NCBI GenBank assembly: GCA_964490935.1
Contig: CAZBEO010000025.1
Span: 1 to 44,963, forward strand
Direction: 5' to 3'
DNA length: 44,963 nucleotides
DNA from: JAQVYB01 sp964490935
GTDB taxonomy: Bacteria; Verrucomicrobiota; Kiritimatiellia; RZYC01
Within the stretch, counting starts at the first letter, position 1; each line of letters begins with the position of its first letter. Both the position numbers and the translations under genes were made by a program. Below are positions 24,850 through 34,087 of this stretch, in pieces. Under the pieces are notes generated by a model that made no database searches, was not told the DNA's origin, and saw nothing but the letters and a program-made list of their open reading frames with translations.

Positions 24850-27623
24850 GCGGCCTCCAAAACCTTCTGCAAATCACGAATCAGGTCGGCTAGAATATCG
24901 GGGTCGGCAACCGGCAAGATACGGGCGGCATCCAACCACAGAGAAAGCTCACGGGCGAGATCATCATGCGATCCGCACGCGGTAAAATCAAAGGAGTCCA
25001 AATTCAATCCTTTCACGGTTCCCTCTTCCAGAATGGCCAGCGCTTCGATGGCGGTTCGGGCCACCGTGAGTAGGTGCGGGTGTGCCATTTCAGCCAGATC
25101 GGCGGCCAGCAGCGCCTGCGCCGCCTTCCAGTCGCGCGCGGCGGACGCCCAATGCGTCTGCGCCTGTTTATTATACGTAACCTTTTTCGGTTTCTCCGGT
25201 GTTTCATAACCGGGTGCGGAAAAAAGCGATTCCATAGCGGAGGAAAAGCGAATCAGCCCCTGCTGCTGAAGGCGCTGCAGCAGTTCCGCCGTGGCGACAT
25301 CGAGAACCTCCACGGGATGCGAAGGGGTCGGCTCCTGCGCGGCCAGATTTTCGCGTACCTGTTTCGCATCATCCGCACCACGGGCGACAACCAGCAGGGC
25401 ATTGCTCTTTTGTTCCCGCTGAATGGAAAGCACGCGATCGCTGAAACAGGCCAGGAGATAATCGCGGGTGCTCTCCGGCGTGGCGGGCGGTTTCCCACGC
25501 GAAGGTGCGGCGGGGGCACCGGCGGCATCCAGCCCCATGAGGGAGGCCACCCGCTGGGCGAAGGAGCGGGCGGTGTTTTCAACATCGGGAAGCTGTGCGC
25601 CATCCAGTGCGGCGGGGGCCAGTGCCTGTTTTCCGGCCAGCTTCTGAAGCATGGCGGCTTCTATCGTGTTTTCGGCCACGAGATTGATGACGCGTACGTG
25701 GCGCTGCTGATTTTTTCGCCAGGCGCGGGCGATCCGCTGTTCGAGTTTGGCGGGGTTCCAGGGCAGGTCAAGATTGATCACCACGCTGGCCGCCTGAAGA
25801 TTCAGTCCCGCGCCGCCCGACTCGGAGGACAGAAACAGTCGGCAGGCCGGGTCCTTTTTGAAGCGGTTGATTTCGCCGCGGCGCTGCTTCTGGGGTATCG
25901 CACCGGTGTGCAGCGCATAGCCGATTTGTTTCTCCTGTGCGAGTTCCTCAACCAGAGAAAGCATGCGGGTCCACTCCGAAAAGATCAGTACCTTGACGTC
26001 GTCATCGCCGAGTATCTCGTCCAGAACCGCCTCCAACTCTTCGAGTTTTGGGCAGTCCCGGCATTCGGCATCGAGGATGAAGGGGGTGTCGCAGATCATG
26101 CGCATGCAGGCGAGATGGCGCTGGAGTTGCTCCATCTCTTCCTTGCGCAGAGGCCGTTTTTTCATGATGTTGACCAGGATGTTTACCCGGTATTCCACTT
26201 CCGCGTAGCGGGTGCGCTGTTCATCGGTCATGGGCACAAAATAATTCTTGTCCGTGCGCTCCGGCAGATCCTGCTCCACATCGCTTTTACGGCGGCGCAG
26301 CATCACGGTGGATATGCGGCGGTGGAGTTCTTCCAGGTTTTTCGGACGCACCGCGCTCCCCACGCCCCCCTCCTCCATGAATTCGCGTTGAAAACGAAAA
26401 AGCGAACCAAAGAGGTGCGGATTCACGAATTCGGCTAGGGAGTAGAGTTCCTCGATGCGGTTTTCGAGCGGTGTTCCGGTAAGCACAAAGGCATAGGGGG
26501 AATGAAGACGTTTGATGGTTTTGGCGGTTTTGGTGGGCCAGTTTTTGATGCGCTGGGCTTCATCCAGCACCACCAGATTGGGCGCGAAAAGACGGTTGAT
26601 GTCGTCCACGTCGGCCCGGGCCTGCTCATAATTGAGCACCAGAAAGGCGGGCTTCTCCGCATAGCGGCGCAGACGCGCCTGACGCGGCCCGTAGAGCAAC
26701 TCGACCCGACCGCCGGTGAAGAAATGGTATTGCTCCTCCCACTCGGTTTTAAGCGAGGCGGGGCAGACCACGAGTACCCGCTGAACGCGCCCGAGCTGCC
26801 GAAGCAGTTCCGAAGCTGCGATGGCCTGCACCGTTTTGCCGAGGCCCATTTCGTCAGCCAGCATGGCGCGTCCTTTGAAAGCCAGATGCAGCATTCCGTC
26901 GTGCTGATAGTCATACAGCGGAACCGCGACTGGATTGGCGGAGCGTTTGCCATCGCGCACATCGCACAAATAATGCTCGCGGGCGCGGTTCATTTCTTCC
27001 ACCCGTTCTAGTTCCTCCACCCACGGCTGGATGTGCTGCGAGAGAGAAATCATCCGATAACGGCCAGCCGTCACCTGTTCCATCATCCGCCTGATCGAAC
27101 GATAGGCTTCCAGCGGAGCGCCCAACGAAACACCATCATCGCCGAAGAAGCGACCAAGTTGTTCCTCGATGGCTTTGCATTTTTTACGCGGGCGCAAAAG
27201 CATCAGGCGGGGCGGCCATTTCTGCACATCCATGAACACCTCGTACCGTTCGGACCCCGTTTCGCGGGCGGAAGTCAGTGCGCGCTTCCCGGCCTGACGT
27301 CCGATCAACTGCATAACCCGCTCAATGTGCTTGCAGGTGCCCAAGCGGTTCATGCTGTGATCGCGACAGGAGCAGGTGTTGAGCGTATCGGTCAGACTGC
27401 GTATTTCCACCCTGTACGGTTCTTTCCATTGCGTGGAGGCCACTTCATACGCACCGAAAAATTGCCGTCCCGAATCCAGCGGCATCACACGGGCGGACTG
27501 CATTTCCGCGCCTTTCCGTCGCAATTCAACGCTTTCGGCATCGGTGGGGAACAGGTTCCGAGTAGTTATTTTCGCCTGCACTTTACGGGCGGCGGCGGAA
27601 GATTTTTTACCGGCTTTCTTCAT
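24846..27623 (-). CDS. SWIM zinc-finger SNF2-family helicase
   Basis: 925 aa from ATG 27623 (MKKAGKKSSAAARK), which has GGAG about 9 nt upstream; the longer frame overlaps the preceding gene without need. A SWIM zinc finger lies at about 84-101 (CSCRDHSMNRLGTCKH, CxCx(n)CxH). The SNF2 motor follows: Walker A DEMGLGKT (about 256), DEAQ box (VVLDEAQRIKN, about 353), LTGTPLEN, and helicase C with SGGAGLNLQAASVVI and RIARAWRKNQ (about 600-650). Bacterial SWIM-SNF2 proteins are DNA translocases thought to remodel DNA or protein-DNA complexes. It overlaps the previous gene by 17 bp and the aldo/keto reductase by 4. Confidence 0.93.
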   Translation of the reverse strand: MKKAGKKSSAAARKVQAKITTRNLFPTDAESVELRRKGAEMQSARVMPLDSGRQFFGAYEVASTQWKEPYRVEIRSLTDTLNTCSCRDHSMNRLGTCKHIERVMQLIGRQAGKRALTSARETGSERYEVFMDVQKWPPRLMLLRPRKKCKAIEEQLGRFFGDDGVSLGAPLEAYRSIRRMMEQVTAGRYRMISLSQHIQPWVEELERVEEMNRAREHYLCDVRDGKRSANPVAVPLYDYQHDGMLHLAFKGRAMLADEMGLGKTVQAIAASELLRQLGRVQRVLVVCPASLKTEWEEQYHFFTGGRVELLYGPRQARLRRYAEKPAFLVLNYEQARADVDDINRLFAPNLVVLDEAQRIKNWPTKTAKTIKRLHSPYAFVLTGTPLENRIEELYSLAEFVNPHLFGSLFRFQREFMEEGGVGSAVRPKNLEELHRRISTVMLRRRKSDVEQDLPERTDKNYFVPMTDEQRTRYAEVEYRVNILVNIMKKRPLRKEEMEQLQRHLACMRMICDTPFILDAECRDCPKLEELEAVLDEILGDDDVKVLIFSEWTRMLSLVEELAQEKQIGYALHTGAIPQKQRRGEINRFKKDPACRLFLSSESGGAGLNLQAASVVINLDLPWNPAKLEQRIARAWRKNQQRHVRVINLVAENTIEAAMLQKLAGKQALAPAALDGAQLPDVENTARSFAQRVASLMGLDAAGAPAAPSRGKPPATPESTRDYLLACFSDRVLSIQREQKSNALLVVARGADDAKQVRENLAAQEPTPSHPVEVLDVATAELLQRLQQQGLIRFSSAMESLFSAPGYETPEKPKKVTYNKQAQTHWASAARDWKAAQALLAADLAEMAHPHLLTVARTAIEALAILEEGTVKGLNLDSFDFTACGSHDDLARELSLWLDAARILPVADPDILADLIRDLQKVLEAA

Positions 27624-28443
27624 GGTTGATTTCTCCTGTTTCAGACTGTTCTGCAGGCGGGTCGCCGCCCTCCAACGCAACGTCTTCCAGCGTGATGCGG
27701 ATGAGGCCGGGATAGGCCCGCACGCTTCGTATCGGGCCAAAAAAACGAATCACAGCGCCTTTTTGAAGGGCCTCGGCCTCCTCTGCGTTCACGGAAAACA
27801 CGCAAACTACAGCCAGGTTGGTCTGCTCAAGCGGGGTAAGCGAAACCACGGCCTGGCTCCTGCCGAAATAATCGAGGCGCACATCCTGCACCCATCCCTC
27901 CTGCAACAGCAGAAAGCCCGAAAGCCCGCGCGCGTATTCATCAAACTGCACGGTCGTCAGCAGGCGCAACTTGGTAATCAGTTGTGCGGGCAGCAGCGGA
28001 TTGCTCTGCCGCTGATAGGCGTGCTTCTCTTCCATCACGCGCTCCAGCGCACGTCCGCGTGCGTAGTCTTCCGGGAAGAACCGCATACGGTCCTCGCGGG
28101 AAAGCGCGACGCGCTCGTAGCGCGACGTGTTCATGCCGTCGGCCACCTCGATTCTGTCATCCGTCACCTGCACCAGTACGCCGGCCACCGTCACACCGCT
28201 TTTCAGCGTGCCGGACCAGTCTGTATTCAGGCGAGGCGCGGGAAAACTCAGGCGTCCCCGCGCAGTCCAGTGGTCAAAGCGCGCCTTCCAATCCGGTTGC
28301 GACGGCAACGCCGCCAGCGCCGCGTCCACACAAAAGAAAAGCAACAGTCCCGCTGCCACACACCACAAAAATCGCCCGGTGAAATGAGAACGCCGAAACG
28401 GCGAGGCGAACACCCCTGGACGGTCCTTGCCCACCGGCTTCAC
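27607..28443 (-). CDS. Unknown protein with one N-terminal membrane segment
   Basis: 278 aa. A basic N-terminus (MKPVGKDRPGVFASPFRRSHF) leads into one hydrophobic segment (about 25-46), so the protein is probably inner-membrane anchored with a periplasmic body, or exported with a long signal peptide. The body is mixed alpha/beta with motifs such as VTDDRIEVADGMN and LIRITLEDVALEGG; I do not recognise a family. It overlaps the upstream secreted-protein gene by 4 bp (ATGA) and the SNF2 gene by 17 bp. The upstream gene is also exported, so the pair may act together. Confidence 0.65.
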   Translation of the reverse strand: MKPVGKDRPGVFASPFRRSHFTGRFLWCVAAGLLLFFCVDAALAALPSQPDWKARFDHWTARGRLSFPAPRLNTDWSGTLKSGVTVAGVLVQVTDDRIEVADGMNTSRYERVALSREDRMRFFPEDYARGRALERVMEEKHAYQRQSNPLLPAQLITKLRLLTTVQFDEYARGLSGFLLLQEGWVQDVRLDYFGRSQAVVSLTPLEQTNLAVVCVFSVNAEEAEALQKGAVIRFFGPIRSVRAYPGLIRITLEDVALEGGDPPAEQSETGEINHEESR

Positions 28444-29195
28444 GGCCCATCCTTGAAGATAATGGGTTTCCCGGCGTCCAGTTCCCGCGCATCAAAAATC
28501 GTTGCGGCGTTTTTCTTGATCAGCACTTTGACCCATCCATTCACGTCGCCCTCCTTGCGCACAATGCAGGCGAGCAGGCGATCGGCCTCGATATTGTCTT
28601 TGTAAAATCCGCTGCCCTTGAATTTTTTCTTAAATTGTTCGCCGTCTTTCTCGTAGCTGTAGATGCCGATAAACGGGACGGGCTGCGGGAAAAGCAGGGT
28701 TTGCACATTGATGGTGTAATAGTTGTATTTCGAGGAGGCTGCCCCTTCGTTGTTGTAGCGAATGCCGGCCAGATACATGAAAACGCCAACCTGTCCATAC
28801 GGAATGGTAATGGTGCCGCGCTGGTCTACCACGTCGTCGTACACCTGAATCCGTATCAATCCCTTGATCGGGATGTTCACCGTGTAGTGTACGCCATCCT
28901 CGACGATTTCCGTTTCATAATCCGGTGTCAGCGGCGCAAAATTCACCGATTCCACGCGCGTCTCCACCAGTGTTTGAAACATCTCCTGATGCAACTCGCG
29001 TACTTCCGGGTCCACCTGATCCCAGTAATACAACGCCTCGAGTGCCTGTGCATCCCGGTTGGTCAGAGCTTCCTCGATACGCAACTGCAAATCCTTGCGG
29101 GTACGCGGCGGCTCCGCCTTCGCCTGCGCGATGAATAAAATTGGGGCGAGCGCCACCAAAACAAAACAACCTACTGCACCTTTCAGCCTGCTCAA
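28440..29195 (-). CDS. Unknown secreted protein, TTG start
   Basis: 251 aa with a Sec signal peptide (GAVGCFVLVALAPILFIAQAKA, cleavage near AKAEP). The start is TTG at 29195: an AGGAGGAGGG ribosome site sits just upstream and no ATG restores the signal peptide. The mature part starts with a helical region (RTRKDLQLRIEEALTNRDAQALEALY) resembling small SnoaL/NTF2-like accessory helices, then beta-rich sequence. Function unknown. First of a four-gene overlapping run (this gene, the membrane protein, SNF2, aldo/keto reductase). The 96-bp gap upstream shows no clear promoter. Confidence 0.68.
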   Translation of the reverse strand: MSRLKGAVGCFVLVALAPILFIAQAKAEPPRTRKDLQLRIEEALTNRDAQALEALYYWDQVDPEVRELHQEMFQTLVETRVESVNFAPLTPDYETEIVEDGVHYTVNIPIKGLIRIQVYDDVVDQRGTITIPYGQVGVFMYLAGIRYNNEGAASSKYNYYTINVQTLLFPQPVPFIGIYSYEKDGEQFKKKFKGSGFYKDNIEADRLLACIVRKEGDVNGWVKVLIKKNAATIFDARELDAGKPIIFKDGP

Positions 29196-29291
29196 TGCAC
29201 CCTCCTCCTGTTTTCCGTTGTCATCGCGGAGAATTTACATCAAACCCCGTCTTTTTGGAAAAGAATTAGTCCCGTTTGTGTTTCGTATTTT

Positions 29292-30128
29292 TCAATCGGT
29301 TCGGCGGGCGCGGTACACCCCGGAAATGCGCCCCCCTCCACTCAGCACCATCAACGGGTGAATGGTTCGCACTTTTTCGAGCCTCTCGCCCATCAACTGC
29401 GGTATGGCATGTACCTCCCAATCCCTGCGCGCCTCGGGAATATGCTCCGGAACGCCGCCGCCGAAAGGGACCTGCAACACCAAGAAGCCCCTAGGAGCCA
29501 TCAAGCGTAGAATGTGCCTGCAAAACAGCTCTGAAGGCTGCGTCAGATGCTCCAGCACGTCCGCGCAAAAAACCAGATCCTGGGAATGATCCGGAATGTC
29601 GTCCAACTGCTCCGGCGTCATGATCTGAATGTTTTTGAAATCAAACCGTTGCCATTTATACGCCACGTACTCCTGTGGAAGATTTGCAATATCGACCAGA
29701 TGAGCCGCCTGCAGTCTCTCCAGATAGGGCCAGATCAGCGCCGCCGTGCCGCAACCGATATCCGTCATTTGCGCGAACGTGTGCCGCGAAAAAAGCCATT
29801 CCATCGTGGTGGCCATTTCCACCCGCTGAAACTGACTGTAGATGCTGCATGCAATATTCAGCGCCCCCGTCTCGCCCACCCAATCCGTGTAAAAGCGATC
29901 GGAATTTGCCGAATCAAATGATTGAGCAATCGCCGTTTCCCAACGCGCATACACCATCCTGCGCGAATCGGTTTCCACGGGTGGCAACCCGCGCTCGCTT
30001 AAAAAATCACGAAATGCGGCCAGTTCCCTTCGCAGCCTCTCTTTGTTTTTTCGATACAAAGGAAGCGTGAACAAAATAACCAGCCCGCGATAAGCCTGAT
30101 TGATGCATTGAAATAAGAAACGGATCAT
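29292..30128 (-). CDS. Class I SAM-dependent methyltransferase
   Basis: 278 aa from ATG 30128 (MIRFLFQCINQAYRG); the longer frame would run further into the ftsH promoter region. The SAM-binding motif TDIGCGTAALIWPYL is followed by AHLVDIAN, the acidic motif DLVFCADVLEHL, and the post-II motif LMAPRGFLVLQVPFGGG. This is the Rossmann-fold, Methyltransf_11-like group. An N-terminal hydrophobic stretch (RGLVILFTLPLY) may sit at the membrane. Substrate unknown; the UbiG/rhamnosyl-type methyltransferases are similar. It is transcribed divergently from ftsH. Confidence 0.88.
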   Translation of the reverse strand: MIRFLFQCINQAYRGLVILFTLPLYRKNKERLRRELAAFRDFLSERGLPPVETDSRRMVYARWETAIAQSFDSANSDRFYTDWVGETGALNIACSIYSQFQRVEMATTMEWLFSRHTFAQMTDIGCGTAALIWPYLERLQAAHLVDIANLPQEYVAYKWQRFDFKNIQIMTPEQLDDIPDHSQDLVFCADVLEHLTQPSELFCRHILRLMAPRGFLVLQVPFGGGVPEHIPEARRDWEVHAIPQLMGERLEKVRTIHPLMVLSGGGRISGVYRARRTD

Positions 30129-30226
30129 AGCACTTCCCTGATTGATCCCGCCAATAAACAGCCTCCACGAATCCAATGCCAGAAATTTCCACCAAAATAT
30201 CGCCCGATTTGCCCTTCGTTTACCCG

Positions 30227-30255
30227 TTGCAATCCCGGCAGGGCGGTGCTATGTT
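30227..30255 (+). promoter_or_regulatory. Predicted ftsH-operon promoter
   Basis: TTGCAA (30227-30232), 17-bp spacer, TATGTT (30250-30255), 30 bp before the chosen ftsH ATG. It should drive ftsH-folP-cdaA-ybbR-TPR. It overlaps an alternative upstream GTG of ftsH, which supports the later ATG as the real start. Confidence 0.6.
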
Positions 30256-30284
30256 CGCCGCTCAAATTTTTGGAGCAATACCTT

Positions 30285-32327
30285 ATGAAAAAAGAGAAAA
30301 AATCACTTCTGCCCAAGGGGGGCGGGGGCTCAAACCCGAAAGAACCCATGCGCGGCATGGCCATCTGGCTGCTAGCCGTAGTCCTTTTCCTCATCATGTT
30401 CCGCTTCTTCTCCACGGGCTCGGAAAAGGTGGAGATCATCCCCTACAACCCTGATTTCATCCAGTTGGTCGAGCAGGGACGCGTCGTAAAATGCGAAATC
30501 GTCACCGATGCCCCCGGCATCGAACACGTTCGCGGCGAACTGGCCGAACAGGACCCAAAAACAAAAAAACCACGCCAATTCAAGGTCATCACTCCGGCAA
30601 CGGACAGCCTGACCCAGATGCTCGTGGCTAAAGGCGTTAACTTTCAGTTCAAAGCGCAGCATCCCCTGATCTGGCAGATCATTTCCGGCGCCATACCCTT
30701 CCTCCTCTTTATCGGCCTGCTCTACTTTCTCTTCGTCCGTCAGATGAAAATGGCGGGAAAAGGTGCCATGAGCTTCGGCAAAAGCCGGGCCAAAATGCTC
30801 ACGCGCGACAAGAATCATATAACCTTCAACGATGTCGCAGGCTGTGAAGAGGCCAAGGAAGAGGTCCAGGAAATCATCGACTTTCTAAAGGACCCGAAAA
30901 AATTCCAGAAACTAGGCGGCCGCATACCCAAAGGCGTCATGCTGGTGGGCTCCCCCGGTACCGGAAAGACCCTCCTGGCCAAGGCCATCTCCGGCGAAGC
31001 CGAAGTACCCTTCTTCAGCATCAGCGGATCCGACTTTGTCGAAATGTTCGTCGGGGTCGGTGCATCCCGCGTGCGCGACATGTTTGAACAGGGCAAAAAA
31101 CACGCCCCCTGCATCATCTTTATTGATGAAATCGATGCCGTAGGCCGCAGCCGCTTTAGCGGAATCGGCGGCGGACACGACGAACGCGAACAGACCCTGA
31201 ACGCCCTGCTCGTGGAAATGGACGGATTCGAAACCAAGGAAGGCGTCATCATCATCGCCGCCACCAATCGCCCCGACGTGCTTGACCCCGCTCTGCTCCG
31301 CCCCGGACGCTTCGACCGCCAGATTGTGGTGGACCTCCCCAATCACGAAGGACGCGAAGACATCCTCAAAATTCACGCCCGCAAGGTGAAACTCGGAAGC
31401 GACGTGGATCTCCACCGTATCGCCCGCGGTACGCCCGGCTTCTCCGGTGCCGACCTAGCCAATCTCATCAATGAAGCCGCTCTCCTGGCCGCCCGACGCG
31501 AGGTCAGCGCCATCGAAATGCGCGACATGGAAGAAGCACGCGACAAAGTGCGCTGGGGACGCGAACGCCGCAGCCGCACTCTGGATGACGAAGAGAAAAA
31601 CCTGACCGCCTACCATGAAGCCGGCCATGCCATGGTCCTCCACTTGGTGGAACACGGCGAGCCTCTTCACAAAGTCACCATCATACCGCGCGGTGCCGCC
31701 CTCGGTGCGACCATGCAACTGCCTGAAAAAGACCGCTATACCCAGGGCGAAAAACGTTTGCTCGACATGATCACCGGCACAATGGGTGGGCGCGCCGCCG
31801 AACGGCTCGTCTTCGACGAAGTCACCACTGGCGCCTCTTCTGACATCAAACAGGCCACTCACATCGCCCGCAGCATGGTCTGTGATTGGGGTATGAGCCC
31901 CGTCCTCGGCCCGCAATCCTTCAACCCACGGGAAGAACTACTATTCCTCGGTCGCGAAGTCTCCCGCAACCAGGAAATGAGCGAGGAAACCGCCCGCCTG
32001 ATCGACAAGGAAGTCGCCCGCATCATTCGCGAATGCTACGAACGCGCTGAAACCATTCTGCGCGACAACCGCGAAAAGCTTGATCTGCTCGCCCACCTGC
32101 TCATCGAACGAGAAACCCTCGACGGGCGCGATGTGGCGGAACTCCTTGAACATGGACGTCTCCTTTCCAGCGAAGAACGCGCCGAAAAGGATGCGCTCGA
32201 TAAGCCAACGCCCGAGCCAAAGCCCGAAGCACCATCCGTACCCGCAACCGAGGAACCCCCCTCGCCCAACCCGTCGGAAACCACCGAACAGAATAATGAG
32301 CACCACAGCGAAGAAGAGAAAAGCTGA
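30285..32327 (+). CDS. ftsH: ATP-dependent zinc metalloprotease FtsH
   Basis: 680 aa from ATG 30285 (MKKEKKSLLPKG), with GGAG about 10 nt upstream. Membrane AAA+ protease that degrades misfolded or short-lived membrane and cytosolic proteins. TM1 about 27-45 (WLLAVVLFLIMF), a small periplasmic domain, TM2 about 128-150, AAA domain with Walker A GSPGTGKT (about 221) and Walker B IIFIDEIDAVG, second region of homology with RPGRFDR, zinc-binding HEAGH (about 443). The C-terminus is an acidic Pro-rich tail (KPTPEPKPEAPS...). Its end overlaps folP by 32 bp. The protein is full length and looks functional. Confidence 0.98.
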   Translation: MKKEKKSLLPKGGGGSNPKEPMRGMAIWLLAVVLFLIMFRFFSTGSEKVEIIPYNPDFIQLVEQGRVVKCEIVTDAPGIEHVRGELAEQDPKTKKPRQFKVITPATDSLTQMLVAKGVNFQFKAQHPLIWQIISGAIPFLLFIGLLYFLFVRQMKMAGKGAMSFGKSRAKMLTRDKNHITFNDVAGCEEAKEEVQEIIDFLKDPKKFQKLGGRIPKGVMLVGSPGTGKTLLAKAISGEAEVPFFSISGSDFVEMFVGVGASRVRDMFEQGKKHAPCIIFIDEIDAVGRSRFSGIGGGHDEREQTLNALLVEMDGFETKEGVIIIAATNRPDVLDPALLRPGRFDRQIVVDLPNHEGREDILKIHARKVKLGSDVDLHRIARGTPGFSGADLANLINEAALLAARREVSAIEMRDMEEARDKVRWGRERRSRTLDDEEKNLTAYHEAGHAMVLHLVEHGEPLHKVTIIPRGAALGATMQLPEKDRYTQGEKRLLDMITGTMGGRAAERLVFDEVTTGASSDIKQATHIARSMVCDWGMSPVLGPQSFNPREELLFLGREVSRNQEMSEETARLIDKEVARIIRECYERAETILRDNREKLDLLAHLLIERETLDGRDVAELLEHGRLLSSEERAEKDALDKPTPEPKPEAPSVPATEEPPSPNPSETTEQNNEHHSEEEKS

Positions 32328-33177
32328 TCCCTGCGAATGGCTCTGTCGGGAACGGGTGATCCGACTAAACACTCGTACTTGGATCATGGGCATCCTGAAT
32401 GTCACGCCCGATTCTTTTTCCGATGGCGGCGCTTGGATCGACCCGGCACAAGCCGTTACTCGCGCATTGAACATGGTGAATGAAGGGGCCGACATCATCG
32501 ATGTGGGTGGAGAATCCACCCGGCCCGGTGCCGATCCCGTGGAGGAGGCCAGCGAAATCGAGCGAGTCATCCCCGTCATCCAGGCATTGCGTGACCGCTC
32601 CGAGGTCTTCATCTCGGTGGACACTTGCAAGGCCGAGGTGGCGCAGCGCGCCATCGAAGCGGGAGCCGACATCATCAACGATATATCCGCCTGCACCCTG
32701 GACCCCGTCATGATGGACGTGGCCCGAGATACCGGCGCGGGCCTCATCCTGATGCACATGGTTGGCACCCCGTGTACCATGCAGCAGGCACCCCGCTATG
32801 ACCACGTCGTTACAGAAGTGGCGACCTACCTGCAAGCGCGAATAGACGTTTGCCGCGAAAACGGCATAGACGAGCGCCAACTGGTCCTGGACCCCGGCAT
32901 CGGATTCGGGAAAACCCCCGAGCACAACATACAGTTGCTCGCTGGTATACCTGAACTGCTCCACCTGGGACGCCCACTGCTCATCGGCGTCTCCCGCAAG
33001 TCCGTCATCGGCCACATAACCGGACGCCCCGTTTCGGAGCGGCTCGCAGGCAGTCTGGCCGCCAATGTCTGTGCCATCGAGCGCGGTGCGCAACTTTTAC
33101 GGGTCCACGACGTAAAGGAAACTTGCGATGCAGCCCACGTTGTGGCTACAATACACTCTGTTCACACCCCAGTGTGA
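32296..33177 (+). CDS. folP: Dihydropteroate synthase
   Basis: Joins p-aminobenzoate to 6-hydroxymethyl-dihydropterin pyrophosphate in folate synthesis; cytoplasmic TIM barrel. 293 aa from ATG 32296 (MSTTAKKRK). Family motifs: MGILNVTPDSFSDGG, DVGGESTRPGAD, SVDTCKAEVAQ, GADIINDIS, DPGIGFGKT and GVSRKSVIG. The start lies within the ftsH 3' end, with no clear ribosome site, so it is likely coupled to ftsH. The ftsH-folP-cdaA-ybbR order is a recurrent bacterial arrangement. Confidence 0.96.
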   Translation: MSTTAKKRKADPCEWLCRERVIRLNTRTWIMGILNVTPDSFSDGGAWIDPAQAVTRALNMVNEGADIIDVGGESTRPGADPVEEASEIERVIPVIQALRDRSEVFISVDTCKAEVAQRAIEAGADIINDISACTLDPVMMDVARDTGAGLILMHMVGTPCTMQQAPRYDHVVTEVATYLQARIDVCRENGIDERQLVLDPGIGFGKTPEHNIQLLAGIPELLHLGRPLLIGVSRKSVIGHITGRPVSERLAGSLAANVCAIERGAQLLRVHDVKETCDAAHVVATIHSVHTPV

Positions 33178-33223
33178 TTAAACGGCTCGAAAATAAAAAC
33201 AGACGGTCGGACGGCACGTATTC

Positions 33224-34087
33224 ATGACGATGTTCAGCGGCATACAATGGCCCGGAGGCTTGGGCTACCTGGAAATCTTGGTTCTGGGCATTTTGTTTTA
33301 TTACATCATGCTCTTCTTCCGAGGCACACGCGGCGCACAAGTGCTCACCGGCTTCGTGCTGGCGATGGTCCTCCTCATGTTCATCACCCAGTTTTTCCGT
33401 CTCGATGCCCTCAATTGGATTCTCAAGCAGGTCTCGGTGTACCTCTCCATCGCATTCATCATCATCTTCCAGCCTGAAATCCGACGCGCCCTCGCCGAGC
33501 TAGGCAGGCAGCCGGTATTCAGCGCCTCGCGCAGTGAGCGCTCTCTGGTCGACAAGCTGGTCCAGGCCACGCTCCTGCTCGCGGAAAGAAAAATCGGAGC
33601 CCTGATCGCCGTCGAAGGTGAAATCGGCACACGCACCATCCAAGAAAGCGGTACGCGTCTGGATGCCCGCCTCTCCCCCGAGCTCCTCGCCTCCATTTTT
33701 TTCCCGCATACCCCTCTGCACGACGGCGGCGTCGTCATACAAAATGATCGCATCATGGCCGCCGGATGCTTCTTCCCACTGACCTCGCGCGAAGAAGTCA
33801 GCAAAGCCCTTGGCACACGCCATCGTGCCGCCATCGGGCTCACGGAGGAAACCGACGCGCTCGTCCTCGTCGTCTCGGAAGAAACGGGCACCATCTCCAT
33901 TGCCTATCGCGGACGTCTCAGCCGCAGTTTTGACGAAGAGCGCCTCCGCCGCCTGCTTCAACGCATACTCGTGCGCGGCAAACAATCCCGCTCCCGCATC
34001 AAGCGGGTGAGGGAACAGCTCAAACTCAGCACGCAGGATGTCTTTGATGAAGAGGAATGGATGAAGGAGGGCGAACATGAAGGATAA
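33224..34087 (+). CDS. cdaA: Diadenylate cyclase CdaA (c-di-AMP synthase)
   Basis: 287 aa. Three N-terminal membrane segments (about 12-30, 40-58, 68-85) then the DAC catalytic domain: FFPHTPLHDGGVVI (about 160-172, DGG) and GTRHRAAIGL (about 197-206, RHRAA), the two signature motifs for ATP binding and condensation. Makes c-di-AMP, which controls potassium and osmotic balance and the cell wall. The C-terminus is charged. It starts 46 bp after folP and overlaps the ybbR gene by 11 bp, as in the classic cdaA-cdaR pair. No strong ribosome site; ATG at 33230 is an alternative. Confidence 0.96.
   Translation: MTMFSGIQWPGGLGYLEILVLGILFYYIMLFFRGTRGAQVLTGFVLAMVLLMFITQFFRLDALNWILKQVSVYLSIAFIIIFQPEIRRALAELGRQPVFSASRSERSLVDKLVQATLLLAERKIGALIAVEGEIGTRTIQESGTRLDARLSPELLASIFFPHTPLHDGGVVIQNDRIMAAGCFFPLTSREEVSKALGTRHRAAIGLTEETDALVLVVSEETGTISIAYRGRLSRSFDEERLRRLLQRILVRGKQSRSRIKRVREQLKLSTQDVFDEEEWMKEGEHEG

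Noticed and set aside
25074..26438. 454-codon open frame antisense to the SNF2 gene
   Set aside because: Antisense shadow; the SNF2 motifs on the other strand account for the constraint.
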